In this document: in pieces, positions 32,636 through 43,946 of the stretch
How positions within the stretch are numbered: position 1 is the first letter of the stretch
Layout: every line of letters begins with the position of its first letter
Source: Gentiana macrophylla
Taxonomy: Eukaryota > Streptophyta > Magnoliopsida > Gentianales > Gentianaceae
DNA: 64,000 nucleotides
Direction of reading: 5' to 3'
NCBI GenBank assembly: GCA_026214975.1
Contig: CM047808.1
Coordinates: 8,396,267-8,460,266 of the forward strand
Translations under genes and position numbers: made by a program
Notes under the pieces: generated by a model
Seen by the model: only the letters and a program-made list of their open reading frames with translations
What the model was told of the DNA's origin: nothing
Databases searched by the model: none

Positions 32636-33398
32636 TGTTGGTGATTTAAGTATAATCACAAGCCGTTGAGGTAATCGGGGCTTAGTACAAGGGTGGATAT
32701 ACTCGTAACACTTAATAATAAGTTTCGAGGTGCAGAGTGCACGCTTATATAAGTGTATATGAGTATACGGATGGAAAATAAGCAAGTATAGTTCGAGAAA
32801 ATCACTTAAAGGACCGGAAAACCAGCTTAAAGGACCAAAAATCAGCTTTTGGTGAAACAGAGTGACAAAGCGCTGTGGATCGACAAGCGCGCGCTGTGGT
32901 GATTCAAAGATGCCTAAATGTTGAACAGAGTTTTTGCGGTTTTCTGTTGATCACAGCCGGCACACAGCGCCCGCGCGGGTCTTAAAACCGATTTTTAGGT
33001 ACCTCTTGGTCCTTTTAAGTGGTTATAACCAAGTGATACCTTTTCACTTAGGTTGCAACCTTAAATTACTTAACTTGTAACTTATTTCTCTCGCAATCCA
33101 AGTACCATAAAAGGCTTTTTACATTGTTAAACAAACACATAACAATTGTATGCATCCTTGATAAAGTCTTAAACATCTAAACACTTCAAGTAATCTTTTG
33201 ATCTATTTTGTCCTAGACAAAAGGCAAGGCTCTCAGTCAGTATCTCACTTAAATTATTCGTGATACTCCGGACAAGTTAGGGGTCGAATAAATTTAAGAA
33301 GGACAACGATATACGCTGATCATGAGGATCCATTCTTCATAAAATTTGCAGGTTTTTTATAGCATTGGTGATCAATCAAGACCCTCAAAACCACAACA
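32636..33398 (+). repeat. LTR 2 of Copia-3
   Basis: 763 bp. A GC-rich patch at about 32850-32990, full of CAGC/GCGC words, is the only stretch where the three full LTRs differ strongly; the rest is nearly identical. Confidence 0.93.
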
Positions 33399-33427
33399 AT
33401 ATTCTTAAATTTATTGTTTTGATCACA

Positions 33428-34300
33428 ATGGTGAATGCAAAGGATTTGATGATGAATTTCGGGAAATTAGACAAGTTTGAAGGAGTTGATTTCGAAGGTG
33501 GCAAAGGAAGATGCATTTCCTTCTCACAACATTGAAAGTGGTGTATGTTCTAGTACGTAAATACCGAAGTTGATGATGATGCACCGTTGGAGGAATTGCG
33601 TAAGGCGGAGCAAATGGGAAAATGATGACTACATCCGCCGTGGTCACATTGTCAATGGTATGTCCGATTCGTTATTTGACATTTATCAAAACTTTGCTTC
33701 GCAAAAAGAGTTATGGGATGCACTAGAAACTAAGTATTTAAATGAAGATGCATCGCTAAAAAGTTTCTAGTTGGTAATTTTATGAAATACATGATGGTAG
33801 ATTCATGGTCTCAGAATGGAACAATTCAATGAACTACAACGCATTTTAGGCCAATTTGCACAACACAAAATGGAAATGGATGAAGCCATTTCTGTTTCTA
33901 GTATCATTGACAAACTACCACCATCATGGAAGGATTTTAAGCATATGTTGAAACACAAAAAGGAAGAACTCTCCTTGGTTGAACTTGGTAGCCATCTCGC
34001 GCATTGAGGAATCCTCGAGGCGCAGGAGGGGTTAAAACCAAGGGCAATGAAATTGATGAATCCACTTCCATTCATGTGATGGAGGTGGGAGAGTTCTAAA
34101 ACTAACAAAGGAAATACCATGGCAAGAAAAAGAAAAGTCAAATGACAAAGAATCCGGAAAAAGGCCAAAAGGGCCTGTTGGATTTGTGGTAAGACAGACA
34201 CTACAAGGCTGATTGCCGAGTTCGAAAGAATGGTAAAGGCAAGGGTCCAGAGCAAGGGTCGAAAGACCAAGGACCACCACATCATCAAGGTCAGAATGTT
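33428..34300 (+). pseudogene. Copia-3 internal 2: gag, frameshifted
   Basis: ATG at 33428 starts only 30 bp after the LTR. Readable parts are LDKFEGVDF, NGMSDSLFDIYQNFAS, MEQFNELQRILGQFAQHKME and SSIIDKLPPSWKDFKHMLKH, which form the UBN2-type gag core, followed by a zinc knuckle near 34175 (CGKTxHYKADC, broken). Frame losses against internal 3 sit at CAG/CTG-like sites (about 33552, 33708, 33753, 33812). Gag would form the cytoplasmic particle. Confidence 0.8.
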
Positions 34301-34321
34301 AATTATGGTATTAATTCGGTT

Positions 34322-35338
34322 ATGAATTATGTGCCATTTATTTCTGAAGCTTTTTATATGCAGGATGATGATGTTACGTGGTGGATCGACTCGGGAGCAA
34401 CAAGACATGTATGCAAAGATCGATGCTGGTTTGAAGACTTTGAACCAGTGAACGATGGATCTATCTTAAAGATGGGAAACGAGTCGAAGGCTGTAATAAG
34501 TGGTGTAGGAACTATTACTTTAAATTTCAGTTCTGGAAAATCTGTAAAACTATTTAATGTTTTATTTGTGCCATACATTCGGAAAAACCTTGTTTCGGGT
34601 GCTTTGTTATGTAAATCGGGCTACAAACAAGTTTATGAGTCCGATAGGTTTATTTTGTCAAAACATGGTGTATTTGTTGGTTTTGGTTATTTGTGTAATA
34701 ACATGTTTATGCTTAATGTTGTTAATAATAAAGTTAATCAAGTTATGCATATTTCTGATGTTAATATTTCAAAGTTGTGGCATGCACGATTAGGACACGT
34801 ACATTACAAACGTATGCATGTTATGTGTAAGAATGCTTTGATTCCCCCTTTTGATATCAATATGGATAAGTGTACTACTTGTAAGCTTACTAAGATTGTA
34901 AGACAACCTTTTCATGGTGTTGAAAGGTCGTCTACAATTTTGGAACTTATCCATAGTGATTTGTGTGATCTTTATGCCACACCTTCTTTGGGAAATAAGA
35001 AATATGTTGTTACTTTTATAGATGATCATACTCGCTTTTGTTATGTATATTTACTTAATACAAAAGATGAAGCACTTGATAAGTTTAAAGTTTATAAAAG
35101 TGAAGTTGAATTGCAATTAAATTCAAGTATCAAACGTTTTCGTACCGATAGAGGTGGTGAATTCTATGATCCAACCTACTTTGGGTCGTGTGGTATAATA
35201 CACGAGGTTACTGCACCATATACGCCACAACAAAATGGCATTGCAGAGAGGAAAAACCGTACTCCAAAAGAGATGGTAAATTCCATGTTATCCTACTCGG
35301 GATTGAGCAAAGTGGATTTTGGGGTGAGGCCATGTTAA
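34322..35338 (+). CDS. Copia-3 internal 2: protease and integrase
   Basis: A 338-codon open stretch of the polyprotein. The aspartic protease motif is WWIDSGATRHVC, with the catalytic DSG at 34388-34396. The integrase zinc finger is LWHARLGHVHYKRM ... CTTCK (about residues 157-195). The integrase core has Asp in LIHSDLCD, Asp in FRTDRGGEF and Glu in NGIAERKNR, so the DDE triad is complete. The frame breaks just after, near 35330, where internal 3 reads on (SGFWGEAMLTACYLLN). The chosen start is only the first Met after the gag break, not a true translation start. Confidence 0.85.
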   Translation: MNYVPFISEAFYMQDDDVTWWIDSGATRHVCKDRCWFEDFEPVNDGSILKMGNESKAVISGVGTITLNFSSGKSVKLFNVLFVPYIRKNLVSGALLCKSGYKQVYESDRFILSKHGVFVGFGYLCNNMFMLNVVNNKVNQVMHISDVNISKLWHARLGHVHYKRMHVMCKNALIPPFDINMDKCTTCKLTKIVRQPFHGVERSSTILELIHSDLCDLYATPSLGNKKYVVTFIDDHTRFCYVYLLNTKDEALDKFKVYKSEVELQLNSSIKRFRTDRGGEFYDPTYFGSCGIIHEVTAPYTPQQNGIAERKNRTPKEMVNSMLSYSGLSKVDFGVRPC

Positions 35339-35666
35339 CGGCTTTGTTATCTACTAAGCAATTCTAATAAAAGGAATTTCACACCTGTATGAACTTTGGT
35401 TCAAAAGAAACCAAACTTGAATTACTTGAAAGTTTGGGGCTGCAGGCGGTTGTTAGACTTCCGATCCTAAAATTAAAACTTTAGGAGAAAGAGGCATCGA
35501 TTGCATATTCATTGGATATGCAAGTCATTCAAAGGCATATAGGTTTTATGTTTTAGAACCTAGTGATTCCGTGGCTGCACATTCGGTTATAGAATCACGA
35601 GATGCTATCTTTGATGAGAATAGATTTACTTCATTCCTAGACCAAAGGATATTGCTCCTACAATAG

Positions 35667-37190
35667 TTGGAGTGGAGAATGTGGAGAATAATGACTCTCA
35701 AGTTGAGCCTTTCGAACTTTGAAGAAGTAAGAGAGGCTAGAATAGCGAAAACATTTCCACTAGATTTTGTTACTTATTTGGTGGAAGGTTCGAGAAATGA
35801 AGTTGGATATCAATACTCATATTGTTACAATATTGAGGATGATCCAAGGACATTTTCTGAGGCAATGGGATCTCAGGATGTATCATTTTGGAAAGAAGCC
35901 ATCAATGACGAGATGGATTCCATAATGGGTAACAATACGTGGATTCTTACGGATTTACCACGTGGTTGCAAACCATTAGGTTGCAAATGGATTTTCAAAA
36001 GGAAAATGAGAGTCGACGGTACTGTTGATCGATATAAAGCCCGGTTAGTTATACAAGGCTTTAGGCAAAAGGAAGGTATCGATTATTTCGATACTTATGC
36101 TCTGTTGCTAGAATCTCTCAATCAGTTATTGATTGCCTTAGCCGCAATTCATAACTTGGTGATCCATCAAATGGATGTTAAAACAACGTTTCTAAATGGA
36201 GATTTGGATGAGGAAATATACATGAAGCAACCGGAAGGATTTATTATGCCCGGTAACGAGCATAAGGTTTGTAAACTTGTTAAATCATTGTATGGACTTA
36301 AACAAGATCCTAAACAATGGCATCAAAAGTTTGATGAGGTTGTCTTGGCTAGTGGGTATAAACTCAATCAGTCGGACAAGTGTATTTATAGTAGATTTGA
36401 TGAAACCGGTAACGGTGTGATAATCTGTCTATATGTAGATGACATGTTGATTTTTGGTACGAACCAAAATCAGGTTGATAAGTGTAAAGAACTCTTATCT
36501 TCTAGATTCTCTATGAAAGACATGGGGGAGGCAGATGTTATTCTTGGTATTAAAATCAAGAGAAATCAGGGAGGATTTTCACTAACACAGTCTCATTATA
36601 TTGAGAAAGTGTTGAAAAAATTTAATTGTGACAATTGTACTCCGGCAAATTCTCCCATGGAGCCTCATGAGAAACTTGGACCTAATAAAGGTGAAACAGT
36701 GAATCAACTTGAATATTCACGAGTCATTGGTTGTTTGATGTATGCAATGACTAGTACACGACCGGATATTGCCTATGCAGTTGGGAAACTAAGTAGATAT
36801 ACTAGTAACCCAGGTAACTGTCATTGGAGAGCGGTTGTTCGTGTATTGAGATATCTTAAGTCTACCAAAGACTTTGGTTTGACTTATGTTGCATATCCTT
36901 CGGTGATTGAAGGATATTCGGATGCTAGTTGGATATCTAATGTAGAAGATCATTCTTCTACAAGTGGATGGGTGTTTGTTTTAGGAGGAGGTGCCATTTC
37001 TTGGGCTTCTAAGAAACAGACATGTATATCTAGCTCGACTATGGAGTCGGAGTTCATTGCCTTGACGGCAGCCGGTAAAGAGGCAGAATGGCTTAGGAAT
37101 TTGATTCATGAAATTCCTTTATGGCCTAAACCAATATCACCAATATCTATCCATTGTGATAGTTCATCAACACCTTATCAAAGCATATAG
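35667..37190 (+). CDS. Copia-3 internal 2: reverse transcriptase and RNase H
   Basis: A 507-codon open stretch, the longest in the window. RT opens with [18 protein letters not shown] and [20 protein letters not shown]. The thumb and fingers carry [20 protein letters not shown], and the catalytic box YVDDMLIFG lies near 36433. RNase H follows with [29 protein letters not shown] and [20 protein letters not shown], so its acidic residues are kept. One compensated shift near 36103 gives LLLESLNQ where the family has PVARISSIR. The frame ends early at 37190 within IHCDSSST; the C-terminal tail continues in another frame (HLTKGL near 37310). Confidence 0.88.
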   Translation: MEWRMWRIMTLKLSLSNFEEVREARIAKTFPLDFVTYLVEGSRNEVGYQYSYCYNIEDDPRTFSEAMGSQDVSFWKEAINDEMDSIMGNNTWILTDLPRGCKPLGCKWIFKRKMRVDGTVDRYKARLVIQGFRQKEGIDYFDTYALLLESLNQLLIALAAIHNLVIHQMDVKTTFLNGDLDEEIYMKQPEGFIMPGNEHKVCKLVKSLYGLKQDPKQWHQKFDEVVLASGYKLNQSDKCIYSRFDETGNGVIICLYVDDMLIFGTNQNQVDKCKELLSSRFSMKDMGEADVILGIKIKRNQGGFSLTQSHYIEKVLKKFNCDNCTPANSPMEPHEKLGPNKGETVNQLEYSRVIGCLMYAMTSTRPDIAYAVGKLSRYTSNPGNCHWRAVVRVLRYLKSTKDFGLTYVAYPSVIEGYSDASWISNVEDHSSTSGWVFVLGGGAISWASKKQTCISSSTMESEFIALTAAGKEAEWLRNLIHEIPLWPKPISPISIHCDSSSTPYQSI

Positions 37191-37913
37191 TCAAGTGTAT
37201 AATGGAAAGTCGCGACACTTAGGCGTTAGACATAGCGCGAAGACGTGAGTTGATCTCTCACGGGTGATATCGGTTGTGTATGTGAGATCTCAAAGAAATT
37301 TGGCTGATCATTTGACGAAAGGATTGGCTAAGGACTTGTTACAAAAGTCGGTAGTCGGGATGGGACTACAACCTGTACAAGTTTCTGAATATGGGGCCCA
37401 ATTTCCTTTGGTACAATGCCTTAGGCTAAATTCAATGTGGTAAGCCTGCTTTTTGGAAACTTGAGCACATGTATTAATCCCGAAGGTATGTCTTTGTTTA
37501 CACCGTGAGATTAGGTTGAAGTATTATCATCTTAATGAATCTTATAAAGTGCTAACGCAGTGCACGGTAAACTAAAGATTCACCTATATGAGTATGAAGT
37601 ATGGCCGCTTCAAGGAAAGTTGGGTTGGCTTTCTAAATGCTCAAGAATGGATATGGACACAAGGCCGGTTTTCAAGAATGGTGTCAAGTATAATACTTTG
37701 AAGTAGTTTCAATTTATGTGTATTGTTATGTACATGTATTCAAAATGTGTAAAGGGTTCAATGCTTAGTCACACCCCAATACTCGAATATTTATGTGTAA
37801 TAATACTAGATGAAAATTCAATCTTCGTGACATTTTCATTGAATCATGAGTTGGTTTGTTTTATGACTGTTTTGTTTTACTAAACTAAGGATTACACTTA
37901 AATGGGGGAGGAA

Positions 37914-38658
37914 TGTTGGTGATTTAAGTATAATCACAAGCCGTTGAGGTAATCGGGGCTTAGTACAAGGGTGGATATACTCGTAACACTTAATAATAAG
38001 TTTCGAGGTGCAGAGTGCACGCTTATATAAGTGTATATGAGTATACGGATGGAAAATAAGCAAGTATAGTTCGAGAAAATCACTTAAAGGACCGGAAAAC
38101 CAGTTAAAGGACCAAAAATCAGCTTTTGGTGAAAGCAGTGGACAGCGCACGCTGTGGTGATTCAGCATGCCTAAATGTTGAACAGAGAGTTTTGCGGTTT
38201 TCTGTTGATCACAGGCTGGCCACAGCGCCGCTGTGTGGCCGAAAGCTGATTTTTAGGTACCTCTTGGTCCTTTTAAGTGGTTATAACCAAGTGATACCTT
38301 TTCACTTAGGGTGCAACCTTAAATTACGAACTTGTAACTTATTTCTCTGCAATCCAAGTACCATAAAAGGCTTTTTTACATTGTTAAACAAACACATAAC
38401 AATTGTATGCATCCTTGATAAAGTCTTAAACATCTAAACACTTCAAGTAATCTTTTGATCTATTTTGTCTAGACAAAGGCAAGGCTCTCGATCTGTATCT
38501 CACTTAAATTATTCGTGATACTCCGGACAAGTTGGGGGTCGAATAAATTTAAGAAGGATGATGATATACGGCGCGTGATCTGCGAGGATCCGTTCTTCAT
38601 AAAATTTGCAGGTTTTTTATAGCATTGGTGATCAATCAAGACCCTCAAAACCACAACA
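37914..38658 (+). repeat. LTR 3 of Copia-3
   Basis: 745 bp. It is shorter than LTRs 2 and 4, mainly in the GC-rich patch (about 38130-38250). Confidence 0.93.
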
Positions 38659-38687
38659 ATCTTCTTAAATTTATTGTTTTGATCACA

Positions 38688-39365
38688 ATGGTGAATGCAA
38701 AGGATTTGATGATGAATTTCGGGAAATTAGACAAGTTTGAAGGAGTTGATTTCCGAAGGTGGCAAAGGAAGATGCATTTCCTTCTCACAACATTGAAAGT
38801 GGTGTATGTTCTTAGCACAGAAATACCAGAAGTTGATGATGATGCACCGTTGGAGGAATTGCGAAGGCGGAACAAATGGGAAAATGATGACTACATCTGT
38901 CGTGGTCACATTGTCAATGGTATGTCTGATTCGTTATTTGACATTTATCAAAACTTTGCTTCTGCAAAAGAGTTATGGGATGCACTAGAAACTAAGTATT
39001 TAAATGAAGATGCATCTGCTAAAAAGTTTCTAGTTGGTAATTTTATGAAATACATGATGGTAGATTCATGGTCTGTAATGGAACAATTCAATGAACTACA
39101 ACGCATTTTAGGCCAATTTGCACAACACAAAATGGAAATGGATGAAGCCATTTATGTTTCTAGTATCATTGACAAACTACCACCATCATGGAAGGATTTT
39201 AAGCATATGTTGAAACACAAAAAGGAAGAACTCTCCTTGGTTGAACTTGGTAGCCATCTGCAGATTGAGGAATCCTCAGAGTGCGGAGGGGTTAAAACCA
39301 AGGGCAAGGAAATTGATGAATCCACTTCCATTCATGTGATGGAGGGTGGGAGAGTTCTAAACTAA
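38688..39365 (+). CDS. Copia-3 internal 3: gag, best-preserved copy
   Basis: About 225 codons open from ATG at 38688 (MVNAKDLMMNFGKLDKFEGV), followed by RRWQRKMHFLLTTLKVVYVL, ELWDALETKYLNEDASAKKF, MEQFNELQRILGQFAQHKME and SSIIDKLPPSWKDFKHMLKH. This is a nearly complete UBN2/DUF4219-type gag. It stops at 39365, before the zinc knuckle (about 39435-39485, GLLDLW / TGHYKV in shifted frames). It is the best reference for judging the damage in internal 2. Confidence 0.85.
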   Translation: MVNAKDLMMNFGKLDKFEGVDFRRWQRKMHFLLTTLKVVYVLSTEIPEVDDDAPLEELRRRNKWENDDYICRGHIVNGMSDSLFDIYQNFASAKELWDALETKYLNEDASAKKFLVGNFMKYMMVDSWSVMEQFNELQRILGQFAQHKMEMDEAIYVSSIIDKLPPSWKDFKHMLKHKKEELSLVELGSHLQIEESSECGGVKTKGKEIDESTSIHVMEGGRVLN

Positions 39366-39578
39366 CAAAGGAAATACCATGGCAAGAAAAAGAAAAGTCA
39401 AATGACAAAGAATCCGGAAAAAGGCCAAAAGGGGCTGTTGGATTTGTGGTAAGACAGGACACTACAAGGTGATTGCCGAGTTCGAAAGAATGGTAAAGGC
39501 AAGGGTCGAGCAAGGGTCGAAAGACCAAGGACCACCACATCATCAAGGTCGAATGTTAATTATGGTATTAATTCGGTT

Positions 39579-42560
39579 ATGAATTATGTGCCATTTATTT
39601 CTCGAAGCTTTTATATGCAGGATGATGATGTTACGTGGTGGATCGACTCGGGAGCAACAAGACATGTATGCAAAGATCGACTTGGTTTGAAGACTTTGAA
39701 CAAAGTGAACGATGGATCTATCTTAAAGATGGGAAACGAGTCGAAGGTCAGTAATAATAAGTGGTGTAGGAACTATTACTTTAAATTTCGATTCTGGAAA
39801 ATCAGTAAAACTATTTAATGTTTTATTTGTGCCATGCATTCGGAAAAACCTTGTTTGGTGCTTTGTTATGTAAATCGGGCTACAAACAAGTTTATGAGTC
39901 CGATAGGTTTATTTTGTCAAAACATGGTGTATTTGTTGGTTTTGGTTATTTGTGTAATAACATGTTTATGCTTAATGTTGTTAATAATAAAGTTAATCAA
40001 GTTATGCATATTTCTGATGTTAATATTTCAAAGTTGTGGCATGCACGATTAGGACACGTACATTACAAGCGTATGCATGTTATGTGTAAGAATGCTTTGA
40101 TTCCCCCTTTGATATCAATATGGATAAGTGTACTACTTGTAAGCTTACTAAGATTGTAAGACAACCTTTTCATGGTGTTGAAAGGTCGTCTACAATTTTG
40201 GAACTTATCCATAGTGATTTGTGTGATCTTTATGCCACACCTTCTTTGGGAAATAAGAAATATGTTGTTACTTTTATAGATGATCATACTCGCTTTTGTT
40301 ATGTATATTTACTTAATACAAAAGATGAAGCACTTGATAAGTTTAAAGTTTATAAAAGTGAAGTTGAATTGCAATTAAATTCAAGTATCAAACGTTTTGC
40401 ACCGATAGAGGTGGTGAATTCTATGATCCAACCTACTTTGGGTCGTGTGGTATAATACACGAGTTTATCGCACCATATACGCCACAACAAAATGGCATTG
40501 CAGAGGAAAAACCGTACTCTAAAAGAGATGGTAAATTCCATGTTATCCTACTCGGGATTGAGCAGTGGATTTTGGGGTGAGGCCATGTTAACGGCTTGTT
40601 ATCTACTAAACAGAATTCCTAATAAAAGGAATTCTGCTACCCGTATGAACTTTGGTTCAAAAAGAAACCAAACTTGAATTACTTGAAAGTTTGGGGCTGC
40701 AGGGCGGTTGTTAGACTTCCCGATCCTAAAATTAAAACTTTAGGAGAAAGAGGCATCGATTGCATATTCATTGGATATGCAAGTCATTCAAAGGCATATA
40801 GGTTTTATGTTTTAGAACCTAGTGATTCCGTGGCTGCACATTCGGTTATAGAATCACGAGATGCTATCTTTGATGAGAATAGATTTACTTCTATTCCTAG
40901 ACCAAAGGATATTGCTCCTACAATAGTTGGAGTGGAGAATGTGGAGAATAATGACTCTCAAGTTGAGCCTTCTGAACTTTGAAGAAGTAAGAGGGCTAGA
41001 ATAGCGAAAACATTTCCACTAGATTTTGTTACTTATTTGGTGGAAGGTTCGAGAAATGAAGTTGGATATCAATACTCATATTGTTACAATATTGAGGATG
41101 ATCCAAGGACATTTTCTGAGGCAATGGGATCTCAGGATGTATCATTTTGGAAAGAAGCCATCAATGACGAGATGGATTCCATAATGGGTAACAATACGTG
41201 GATTCTTACGGATTTACCACGTGGTTGCAAACCATTAGGTTGCAAATGGATTTTCAAAAGGAAAATGAGAGTCGACGGTACTGTTGATCGATATAAAGCC
41301 CGGTTAGTTATACAAGGCTTTAGGCAAAAGGAAGGTATCGATTATTTCGATACTTATGCTCTGCTGCTAGAATCTCTCAATCAGGTTATTGATTGCCTTA
41401 GCCGCAATTCATAACTTGGTGATCCATCAAATGGATGTTAAAACAAGCGTTTCTAAATGGAGATTTGGATGAGGAAATATACATGAAGCAAACTGAAGGA
41501 TTTATTATGCCGGTAACGAGCATAAGGTTTGTAAACTTGTTAAATCATTGTATGGACTTAAACAAGATCCTAAACAATGGCATCAAAAGTTTGATGAGGT
41601 TGTCTTGGCTAGTGGGTATAAACTCAATCAGTCGGACAAGTGTATTTATAGTAGATTTGATGAAACCGGTAACGGTGTGATAATCTGTCTATATGTAGAT
41701 GACATGTTGATTTTTGGTACGAACCAAAATCAGGTTGACAAGTGTAAAGAACTCTTATCTTCTAGATTCTCTATGAAAGACATGGGGGAGGCAGATGTTA
41801 TTCTTGGTATTAAAATCAAGAGAAATCAGGGAGGATTTTCACTAACACAGTCTCATTATATTGAGAAAGTGTTGAAAAAATTTAATTGTGACAATTGTAC
41901 TCCGGCAAATTCTCCCATGGAGCCTCATGAGAAACTTGGACCTAATAAAGGTGAAACAGTTGAATCAACTTGAATATTCACGAGTCATTGGTTGTTTGAT
42001 GTATGCAATGACTAGTACACGACCGGATATTGCCTATGCGGTTGGGAAACTAAGTAGATATACTAGTAACCTGTAACCGTCATTGGAGAGCGGTTGTTCG
42101 TGTATTGAGATATCTTAAGTCTACCAAAGACTTTGGTTTGACTTATGTTGCATATCCTTCGGTGATTGAAGGATATTCGGATGCTAGTTGGATATCTAAT
42201 GTGAAGATCATTCTTTACAAGTGGATGGGTGTTTGTTTTAGGAGGAGGTGCCATTTCTTGGGCTTCTAAGAAAGCAGACATGTATATCTAGCTCGACTAT
42301 GGAGTCGGAGTTCATTGCCTTGACGGCGGCCGGTAAAGAGGCGAGAATGGCTTAGAATTTGATTCATGAAATTCCTTTATGGCCTAAACCAATATCACCA
42401 ATATCTATCCATTGTGATAGTTCATCAACACCGCTCTAAAGCATATAGTCAAGTGTATAATGGAAAGTCGCGACACTTAGGCGTTAGACATAGCGCAAGA
42501 AGACGTGAGTTGATCTCTCACGGGTGATATCGGTTGTGTATGTGAGATCTCAAAGAAATT
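39579..42560 (+). pseudogene. Copia-3 internal 3: protease to RNase H, frameshifted
   Basis: The order is protease WWIDSGATRHVC from about 39633; integrase zinc finger LWHARLGH near 40038 with CTTCK near 40130; integrase core up to about 40620 (SGFWGEAMLTACYLLNRIPN); linker 40674-40982; RT entry 41037-41414 (open); RT core 41548-41973 with YVDDMLIFG near 41695; then [20 protein letters not shown] near 42010 and RNase H to about 42330. Single-base losses, most of them not shared with internal 2, break it into about eight pieces, for instance in FAPIEVV where internal 2 has FRTDRGGEF (near 40400). All three internals have private breaks, so none descends from another as a finished pseudogene. 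Confidence 0.85.
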
Positions 42561-43172
42561 TGGCTGATCATTTGTGAAAGGATTGGCTAAGGACTTGTTA
42601 CAAAAGTCGGTAGTCGGGATGGGACTACAACTGCATAAGTTTCGAATATGGGGACGCCAATTTCCCTTTGGTACAATGCCTTAAAGCTAAATTCAATGTG
42701 GTAAGCTTGTTTTTGGAAACTTGAGCACATGTATTAATCGAAGGTATGTCTTTGTTTACCGTGAGATTAGGTTGAAGTATTATCATCTTAATGAATCTTA
42801 TAAAGTGCTAATGCGCAGTGCACGGTAAACTAAAGATTCACCTATATGAGTATGAAGTATGGCCGCTTCAAGGAAAGTTGGGTTGGCTTTCTAAATGCTC
42901 AAGAATGGATATGGACACAAGGCCGGTTTTCAAGAATGGTGTCAAGTATAATACTTTGAAGTAGTTTCAATTTATGTGTATTGTTATGTACATGTATTCA
43001 AAATGTGTAAAGGGGTTCAATGCTTAGTCACACCCCAATACTCGAATATTTGCGTGTAATAATACTAGATGAAAATTCAATCTTCGTGACATTTTCATTG
43101 AATCATGAGTTGGTTTGTTTTATGACTGTTTTGTTTTACTAAACTAAGGATTACACTTAAATGGGGGAGGAA

Positions 43173-43941
43173 TGTTGGTGATTTAAGTATAATCACAAGC
43201 CGTTGAGGTAATCGGGGCTTAGTACAAGGGTGGATATACTCGTAACACTTAATAATAAGTTTCGAGGTGCAGAGTGCACGCTTATATAAGTGTATATGAG
43301 TATACGGATGGAAAATAAGCAAGTATAGTTCGAGAAAATCACTTAAAGGACCGGAAAACCAGTTAAAGGACCAAAAATCAGCTTTTTGGTGAAACAGAGT
43401 GACAAGCACGCTGTGGATCGACAGCTGACGCTGTGGTGATTCAAAGATGCCTAAATGTTGAAGCAGAGAGTTTTGCGGTTTTCTCGTTGATCACAGGCCG
43501 CCACAGCGCGCCGCCTTGTGGTCTAGAAACTCGATTTTTAGGTACCTCTTGGTCCTTTTAAGTGGTTATAACCAAGTGATACCTTTTCACTTAGGTTGCA
43601 ACCTTAAATTACGAACTTGTAACTTATTTCTCTCGCAATCCAAGTACCATAAAAGGCTTTTTACATTGTTAAACAAACACATAACAATTGTATGCATCCT
43701 TGATAAAGTCTTAAACATCTAAACACTTCAAGTAATCTTTTGATCTATTTTGTCCTAGACAAAAGGCAAGGCTCTCAGTCTGTATCTCACTTAAATTATT
43801 CGTGATACTCCGGACAAGTTAGGGGTCAAATAAATTTAAGAAGGACAACGATATACGCGTGACTGCGAGGATCCGTTCTTCATAAAATTTGCAGGTTTTT
43901 TATAGCATTGGTGATCAATCAAGACCCTCAAAACCACAACA
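43173..43941 (+). repeat. LTR 4 of Copia-3 (array 3' end)
   Basis: 769 bp, ending AACCACAACA at 43941 and followed by GCAGG, the target duplication that pairs with 30303-30307. Confidence 0.93.
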
Positions 43942-43946
43942 GCAGG

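Larger units (their letters stand above)
30308..43941 (+). mobile_element. Tandem array of one Copia element (4 LTRs, 3 internals)
   Basis: Four LTRs (30308-~30504 truncated; 32636-33398; 37914-38658; 43173-43941) alternate with three internal regions. All LTRs start TGTTGGTGATTTAAG, and the full ones end AACCACAACA. Only the outermost ends carry a target duplication, GCAGG at 30303-30307 and 43942-43946; none occurs at the inner LTR junctions. AATGGGGGAGGAA precedes each inner LTR as polypurine tract. The internal copies are almost identical. This is the structure expected from one insertion enlarged by unequal LTR-LTR recombination. Confidence 0.9.

Noticed and set aside
33803..34408. 201-codon minus-strand frame in Copia-3 internal 2
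   Set aside because: It lies antisense to gag and protease of the same element and has no known domain. Fragments reappear antisense in internal 3 only because the DNA is duplicated.
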